Below, piece after piece: positions 59,418 to 64,000 of a DNA stretch of 64,000 bases. The notes beneath the pieces are model-generated. The model saw only the letters and a list, made by a program, of their open reading frames with translations, made no database searches and had not been told where the DNA came from. Positions within the stretch are counted from its first letter, which is position 1. Each line of letters begins with the position of its first letter. Location of the stretch: IMG/VR virus record IMGVR_UViG_3300009443_000003, positions 17,152 through 81,151 of that record; one strand, 5' to 3'. Both the position numbers and the translations under genes were made by a program. Source of the DNA: a virus.

Positions 59418-59426
59418 GATATATAG
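59418..59426 (+). promoter_or_regulatory. Late promoter motif GATATATAG
   Basis: One-base variant of the nonamer just behind the neck gene stop, 18 bases before the small terminase ATG at 59445. Confidence 0.5.
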
Positions 59427-59444
59427 CATATAAAAGCACAACTT

Positions 59445-60113
59445 ATGAGCGAAGATAAAAGAAGTATATCTGAGCAGGCAGACGAGATTAGACGTGAACT
59501 TGATAATCTAATCGGTGATGAAGAGTCAATTGACGTTGAATCTGATCCAAGAGACCTGCCAGCAACACAGAGAAATACACAGTTAATGGCTCCGGCTAAC
59601 TACGGTGAGATGAAAGCAAGCTCAACCAAGAAGGCCAAGAAGACCATTACAAGTCTAATGAAATTCTATCTCGATGCAGATATTATCGAGAAAGATGAAT
59701 ATATTCAAGCCAAAAAGAAGATGGATGAGATGACAATGTCATCATTAATCTATCAGCTCCAAGCTGGTGAAAGAGCCCTGACTACATTATTACAAACAAT
59801 TGACAACGGTGAATTAGCACCAAGAATGTTTGAAGTACTTGCAACTCTGCAGAAATCAATGTTAGACATCATCAAATCTCAAACCATGTACCTGATGGCA
59901 GCTGAAGAGGCTACTAAAAGAATAGCACGTGATATTGAGATCTATAAGAAGAGAGATGACAAACGTGAGATTGAAGAAGCCGGTGGTGACAGTAGCAGCA
60001 GAAACGTACAGCGTGGAACTAAAGATCTAATGCATGCCATTCAGCAAGGCATTAACCAACAAGACATTGAAGACATCGAAGACGTTGAAGATGTAGAAAC
60101 AGATGAAATATAA
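59445..60113 (+). CDS. 16: Small terminase subunit gp16-like
   Basis: 222 residues (T4 gp16 is 164). Acidic N-terminus, central helices (KFYLDADIIEKDEYIQAKKK) and ELAPRMFEVLATLQKSMLDI, which parallels the T4 gp16 stretch DSPRHMEVFATLMGQM. Then a coiled-coil end and a strongly acidic C-terminus (IEDIEDVEDVETDEI). It forms rings that recognise DNA and regulate the large subunit. The position two genes before gp17 agrees with T4 order, here with a CTS gene inserted. Confidence 0.65.
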   Translation: MSEDKRSISEQADEIRRELDNLIGDEESIDVESDPRDLPATQRNTQLMAPANYGEMKASSTKKAKKTITSLMKFYLDADIIEKDEYIQAKKKMDEMTMSSLIYQLQAGERALTTLLQTIDNGELAPRMFEVLATLQKSMLDIIKSQTMYLMAAEEATKRIARDIEIYKKRDDKREIEEAGGDSSSRNVQRGTKDLMHAIQQGINQQDIEDIEDVEDVETDEI

Positions 60114-60115
60114 AG

Positions 60116-60463
60116 ATGAGAAAAGTACAATTATTTGAAGGTTTTGTTAATGAGGACACGCGTTTAAAAAGTTTAGGTAAGTCAACTTCTAAATTCTTTA
60201 AAGCTCTTGCAAAGGAGAGTAAAGAAACTAAAGATGCCTTTTCTAAAATCTACAGATCCGTAAGACATGGAGAAGAGGTAACAGACGAAGAGCGCACAGA
60301 AATTGGCAATCAACTTAAAGATGTATTAAAGACTATTGGGTTAAGTGCAATAGCAGTTATGCCAGGTGGTTTAATTGTTGGTCTTTTACTCAAAGCTCTA
60401 AAAATACAAAAGATGGTTATCCCATCTAACTTCATGTACCTAGTTGACGAAAAAGAAGACTAA
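60116..60463 (+). CDS. Small CTS protein with membrane segment, between terminase genes
   Basis: 115 residues. CTS MRKVQLFEGFVNEDTR with VNE cleavage site; a basic helical middle (KSTSKFFKALAKESKE) and a hydrophobic segment IGLSAIAVMPGGLIVGLLL (about 79-97), then a short acidic tail. Third CTS protein with a membrane-like segment. Two bases separate it from the gp16 gene and two from gp17. Predicted to be in the prohead core and cut; could help DNA cross the inner membrane. Confidence 0.6.
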   Translation: MRKVQLFEGFVNEDTRLKSLGKSTSKFFKALAKESKETKDAFSKIYRSVRHGEEVTDEERTEIGNQLKDVLKTIGLSAIAVMPGGLIVGLLLKALKIQKMVIPSNFMYLVDEKED

Positions 60464-60465
60464 GA

Positions 60466-62295
60466 ATGAGCGATTACGTAGGAGATAACAAATGGATCCC
60501 AAAGGGTGAATCTGACATAGAATCGGACAGAATAGTCTGGTCTACTAAGCAGATTAATGACCTTTTATTGGCACTTGACCAAGGATATAGACCTAAAGTG
60601 AAGATGCCTTTCTATGAGGGTAAGCAGTTCCTACGCCGTGGCAATATTGTTTTTGAATATACTGATGCTGAGGTTGCTGAACTAGCAAGGTGTGCCACAG
60701 ATATTGTTTACTTTGCAGAGAAGTATGCTGTTGTAATGACAGATGATGGAATTAAGAACGTTAAATTACGTGAATATCAAAAACGCATGTTGCGTAATTT
60801 CCAACATGAACGTTTTAATATAGTACTCGCGTCGCGCCAGATGGGTAAGACAATTACAGCATCAATCTATAATGCATGGTACTTAATCTTTAATACAGAT
60901 AAGAATACGCTAATCCTAGCAAATAAGTCAGATACTACAAAAGAAATTATTGATAAGACTAAGGTTGTTGTTGAGAACTTACCCTTCTTTATGAAGCCGG
61001 GTATTATCAAGTATGATGTAATGAATGTGCGATGTGACAACGGTTGTCGCCTGGCCGGTCAATCAACTACAGCAAAAGCAGGTATTGGTTTTACTATTCA
61101 TAATCTGTTTCTAGATGAGTTTGCACATATCCATCCAGCGATTGTCGATGCGTTCTATGAAAACGTTTATCCAACACTGTCAGCATCTAAAGTATCTAGG
61201 ATCACAATTACTTCAACACCAAATGGTTTTAATAAATTCTATCAGATCTATGCAGCTGCGGAACGAAATGAGAATGAATACCACCCGATGCGAATTGACT
61301 GGTGGGAACACCCAGATCGAGACGACGCATGGTATAATAGAGAGCTTGCGAATTTAGGTTCTATCGAAGCTTTTAACAGACAATATGGAAATGAATTTGT
61401 AAGCTCTTCTAATCTGCTTTTAGACCCAGTTGATCTAAAGAAGATGCGCAAGTCAAAGACAAAGTATACGAGTAGAGAACTAGATCAATTTGAAGATATT
61501 AGCATTGACGTGGAAGGCTTCTTAGAATTCCACCCAGATTTTGACGTTGAAGAGTGTAGAACTGAAGATCGTTACTGGCTCTTTACTGTAGATATTGCTG
61601 AAGGTAACGGTGGTGACTTCTCGGTAATTAATATCTTTGAGATTCAACCGATGACCACCAAAGAGATTAATCTGGTGAATAATCCAGGCGCGATGTATGA
61701 CTTTTTTAAACTAGAGCAGGTTGGTCGTTTTAGAAGTAATGAACATGTGATTGAAGACTTTGCAAAGATACTTTATACTTTAGCAGTTGAAGTCTTCTAC
61801 AACGAAAACGTGAAGATGATTGTGGAATACAATACTTATGGTACAGTCTTATTCAAATACCTATCAACTGTATTTCCACAAAGAAATGACTTTGACGATG
61901 AGATGATTGTAAGATTTAAACACAGACATGATTCTAGAACTCTTAAACCAGGTATTAAATTAAAAGCAGATAATAAAGCAATATTCTGTCAGAACTTTGC
62001 AAAATTATATAAGAACAATAGAATAAATATAACAGACGAAGAAACAGTACAAGAAGCTAGTCTTTTTGGTAAAGGTAGAAGTGGTGGTTATGCAGCTCAA
62101 ATGGGCCATGACGATATTATCATTACTGCCATTACAGCGACTGAGTTTTTAAATACAACTGACTATGCAGACTACATTGAAGAACTACTTGACGTGATTG
62201 ATGACAGTCTACATACAGAAATGGAAAGAGTACTTTATAAAGACAATGACGTACAAGGAGATTTACAATTCGATATTTACGATCTACTGAAGTAA
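60466..62295 (+). CDS. 17: Large terminase subunit gp17-like
   Basis: 609 residues (T4 gp17 is 610). ATPase: LREYQKRMLRNFQHERFNIV, Walker A ASRQMGKTITASI (about 122-134), Walker B NLFLDEFAHIHP (about 214-225), coupling motif ITSTPNGFNKF. RNase H-type nuclease domain: FTVDIAEGNGGDFSVI (about 371), MIVEYNTYGTV (about 453) and MGHDDIIITAITA (about 546). It packages DNA into the prohead and cuts it. It is the best-preserved gene of the terminal block. Confidence 0.92.
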   Translation: MSDYVGDNKWIPKGESDIESDRIVWSTKQINDLLLALDQGYRPKVKMPFYEGKQFLRRGNIVFEYTDAEVAELARCATDIVYFAEKYAVVMTDDGIKNVKLREYQKRMLRNFQHERFNIVLASRQMGKTITASIYNAWYLIFNTDKNTLILANKSDTTKEIIDKTKVVVENLPFFMKPGIIKYDVMNVRCDNGCRLAGQSTTAKAGIGFTIHNLFLDEFAHIHPAIVDAFYENVYPTLSASKVSRITITSTPNGFNKFYQIYAAAERNENEYHPMRIDWWEHPDRDDAWYNRELANLGSIEAFNRQYGNEFVSSSNLLLDPVDLKKMRKSKTKYTSRELDQFEDISIDVEGFLEFHPDFDVEECRTEDRYWLFTVDIAEGNGGDFSVINIFEIQPMTTKEINLVNNPGAMYDFFKLEQVGRFRSNEHVIEDFAKILYTLAVEVFYNENVKMIVEYNTYGTVLFKYLSTVFPQRNDFDDEMIVRFKHRHDSRTLKPGIKLKADNKAIFCQNFAKLYKNNRINITDEETVQEASLFGKGRSGGYAAQMGHDDIIITAITATEFLNTTDYADYIEELLDVIDDSLHTEMERVLYKDNDVQGDLQFDIYDLLK

Positions 62296-62312
62296 AAAAC
62301 GTGAGTAGCACA

Positions 62313-62321
62313 GATATATAA
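62313..62321 (+). promoter_or_regulatory. Late promoter motif GATATATAA
   Basis: Exact nonamer 32 bases upstream of the tail sheath ATG at 62354; A-rich leader follows. Confidence 0.65.
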
Positions 62322-62353
62322 ACAAAGAATCTAAAAAAAAAGAACAAATAACA

Positions 62354-64000
62354 ATGGCATTAAGTCCTCAATTACAACAGTTCAAGAGCTCAGGCGTATA
62401 TCGTCTAGAGTTCGACAAATCACAGACGGTTAATATTCCTTCTGAGACTATCAGACTAGTTGTGGGTCGTTCTAAAAAAGGACCTTACAACACACCAGTC
62501 TTAATCGAAGATACTGAACAGTTCGTTCAAGTATTTGGCGGTATTGACAAGTCTTTAGAAAGAAATGGAATGTTCTTCCACAGATCAGCGCTTGAAGCTC
62601 TTTCAAGAGGCCCGATCTTGGCAATGAACCTAACTGCAAAAGACGAAAACGATCTAATCAACGGCGTTTCACCAGTAACTGCAGGTGGCGATCAAGGTCT
62701 AACTGCTGCAACTCTAACTGATGAGTTTAGCAAGGCTTTCGATACCGGTAAGTTCTGGGCACCAGATGATGAAAAAGTACTAGCACTAGCTGGTAACACA
62801 ACAGCATCTTCAACAAACGCTCTTACTTTCGTAAACATTAAGCAAACTCCAATCACAATCATCGTTAGACAAGCTGCAAACACAGACGGTTTTAACGTAA
62901 CAGCAAGAGAGTGGTACGGAGAAGGTGAAGTACCAGAAGGTGTAGATCCACTAGAATACGTATCAGACTATATGATCGACGTATTAGTATTCAAAGGTAA
63001 GTTTGATTCAACAGAATTAAACAACGATCCAGTTTACGGTGCAATGTTTACTAGCGATGGTCTTAGAAAAGATCTTCTATCTAACTTCACAGCACTGAGA
63101 GAAGTTGAGTTAATAGCTCAATACACTGGTTCAATGATTCCAGAATTCTTAGACAACGAAGGTCGTCAGCTTTACATCGAGACCCTAATCAATAGAGAGG
63201 CTAGAAGAACTGGTCTTTTCTGTGCGGTTAATGAAGATGCAATTGCAGCAATAGACATGGTTGGTGTAGACTTTAACATCTACCAAGACTACGAACTACT
63301 TTCACACTTAGTAGTACAAGAAGACGTAAATAACGGTATTGTATTAGAAGGTGGCGGACTTCCTGATGGTAGAATTGTTGAAATCAATCCAGCAGGTGAT
63401 ATGATTATCTACGGTATTACTAAAGCACAACTTGCATTAATCGGTGTAGAAGCAGGAGAATGGTTATACTCAGAAATTGCAGGTGAATATGTACAGATTG
63501 ACGGAGTTGAAGATAACGGTGGCTCTGATTCTACTCTAATAATCGCAGGTAGTGATGCTCCAAGCAAGTCTATCTACGAAAACTTTAGCGCTGTAAGCAT
63601 TCCAGCTGCATTTAACTCAGCTGTATTAAGTGTTAACAACGCCGGTGAGTTGGAAATAACAGCAGCTGGTGTATCAGCATCTTGGACTGCAGGCGGTGTA
63701 AACGGTACTACATTCTTACCTTCAGAAAATTCAGGTGAGTACGTTAAGATTGCTAACATCGATACTTCAGATCCTAATAAGGTTGTTATTTCACCAGACG
63801 GTAACGACGGCTTCTCAGCTTCAGTATACTCTGGACAGACTGCAGTTGCATTAACATCTTACTCAAGAGCTGTAACTGGTGATACTCTTAACAATCCGTT
63901 TAACGTAGTAACAATCGGTGCAAACGCAAGAACAGCTGAATTCCCAACTGGATGGTCTTTCTTAGATAAAGGAGCAGGTATCTTCACGATGTCTAAACTA
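62354..64000 (+). CDS. 18: Tail sheath protein gp18-like, 3'-truncated by window edge
   Basis: At least 549 residues with no stop before the window end. The start MALSPQLQQFKSSGVY and the first domain (SETIRLVVGRSKKGPYNTPV, EQFVQVFGGIDKSLERNGMF then ALEALSRGPILAMNL) follow the contractile sheath pattern (GRFxxGP ... FG ... A...GG..L...N). The middle part (about residue 330 on) is a variable beta domain exposed on the sheath surface. The C-terminal conserved domain is outside the window. As in T4, it follows gene 17. Confidence 0.85.
   Translation, partial: MALSPQLQQFKSSGVYRLEFDKSQTVNIPSETIRLVVGRSKKGPYNTPVLIEDTEQFVQVFGGIDKSLERNGMFFHRSALEALSRGPILAMNLTAKDENDLINGVSPVTAGGDQGLTAATLTDEFSKAFDTGKFWAPDDEKVLALAGNTTASSTNALTFVNIKQTPITIIVRQAANTDGFNVTAREWYGEGEVPEGVDPLEYVSDYMIDVLVFKGKFDSTELNNDPVYGAMFTSDGLRKDLLSNFTALREVELIAQYTGSMIPEFLDNEGRQLYIETLINREARRTGLFCAVNEDAIAAIDMVGVDFNIYQDYELLSHLVVQEDVNNGIVLEGGGLPDGRIVEINPAGDMIIYGITKAQLALIGVEAGEWLYSEIAGEYVQIDGVEDNGGSDSTLIIAGSDAPSKSIYENFSAVSIPAAFNSAVLSVNNAGELEITAAGVSASWTAGGVNGTTFLPSENSGEYVKIANIDTSDPNKVVISPDGNDGFSASVYSGQTAVALTSYSRAVTGDTLNNPFNVVTIGANARTAEFPTGWSFLDKGAGIFTMSKL

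Noticed and set aside
1-64000. tRNA genes, CRISPR arrays, insertion sequences, homing endonucleases
   Set aside because: No cloverleaf with a typical T-arm, no regularly spaced repeats, and no transposase, HNH or GIY-YIG motifs were seen.

Overview
This window is part of the genome of a T4-like tailed phage (myovirus) whose host is most likely a member of the Bacteroidota. The T4 relationship is direct: gp32, gp61, UvsY, UvsW, gp45, both parts of gp43, UvsX, gp41, gp47, gp46, gp55, gp4, gp15, gp20, gp21/gp22, gp23, gp44, gp16, gp17 and gp18 can be recognised from motifs and gene order. The host inference rests on three signs. Start codons sit in A-rich leaders without clear Shine-Dalgarno sequences. 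Two promoters carry TTTT-N19-TATATTT(G/A), close to the Bacteroidota TTTG-N19-TAnnTTTG pattern. The DNA is AT-rich. The window starts inside a structural gene and ends inside the tail sheath gene; all genes but one lie on the + strand.

Layout. 1-7491: baseplate/fibre/tail proteins, including a collagen-like fibre and a tube-like protein. 7499-13060: a small capsid-targeted membrane protein, a RuvC-like resolvase, then gp32, primase, UvsY and UvsW. 13098-22621: a block of proteins that mostly begin with a T4-type capsid targeting sequence (CTS), including a ligase-like enzyme, a ligase-like plus NMN-adenylyltransferase-like enzyme and an 814-residue mosaic polyprotein. 22716-28312: small genes, then a cassette that looks like DNA-base hypermodification (SGNH-like hydrolase, glycosyltransferase, thymine pyrophosphorylase-like, PLP enzyme, dUTPase/dCTPase). 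28333-41200: replication and recombination: DNA polymerase split into two genes around nrdB, nrdA and the clamp, then UvsX, helicase, gp47 and gp46. 41248-53332: a capsid-targeted AAA+ ATPase, gp15, late sigma gp55, gp4, portal, a core protein, a fused protease-scaffold and the major capsid protein. 53329-57449: one minus-strand gene, clamp loader and 5'-nuclease. 57473-64000: neck, terminase and sheath.

How it works together. A GATATATA(A) motif recurs about 14 times, mostly 15-45 bases upstream of head, tail and CTS genes. It is the likely late promoter read by the gp55-like sigma factor. The late programme would make a prohead whose core consists of the protease-scaffold fusion plus many CTS proteins, which the gp21-type protease would trim after a Glu. 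Several of these proteins are enzymes, so the phage probably injects a set of proteins with its DNA. The most unusual points are this cargo set, the scaffold module shared with the polyprotein, the split polymerase and the modification cassette. Functional statements rest on motif reading and memory of protein families; no database search was run.
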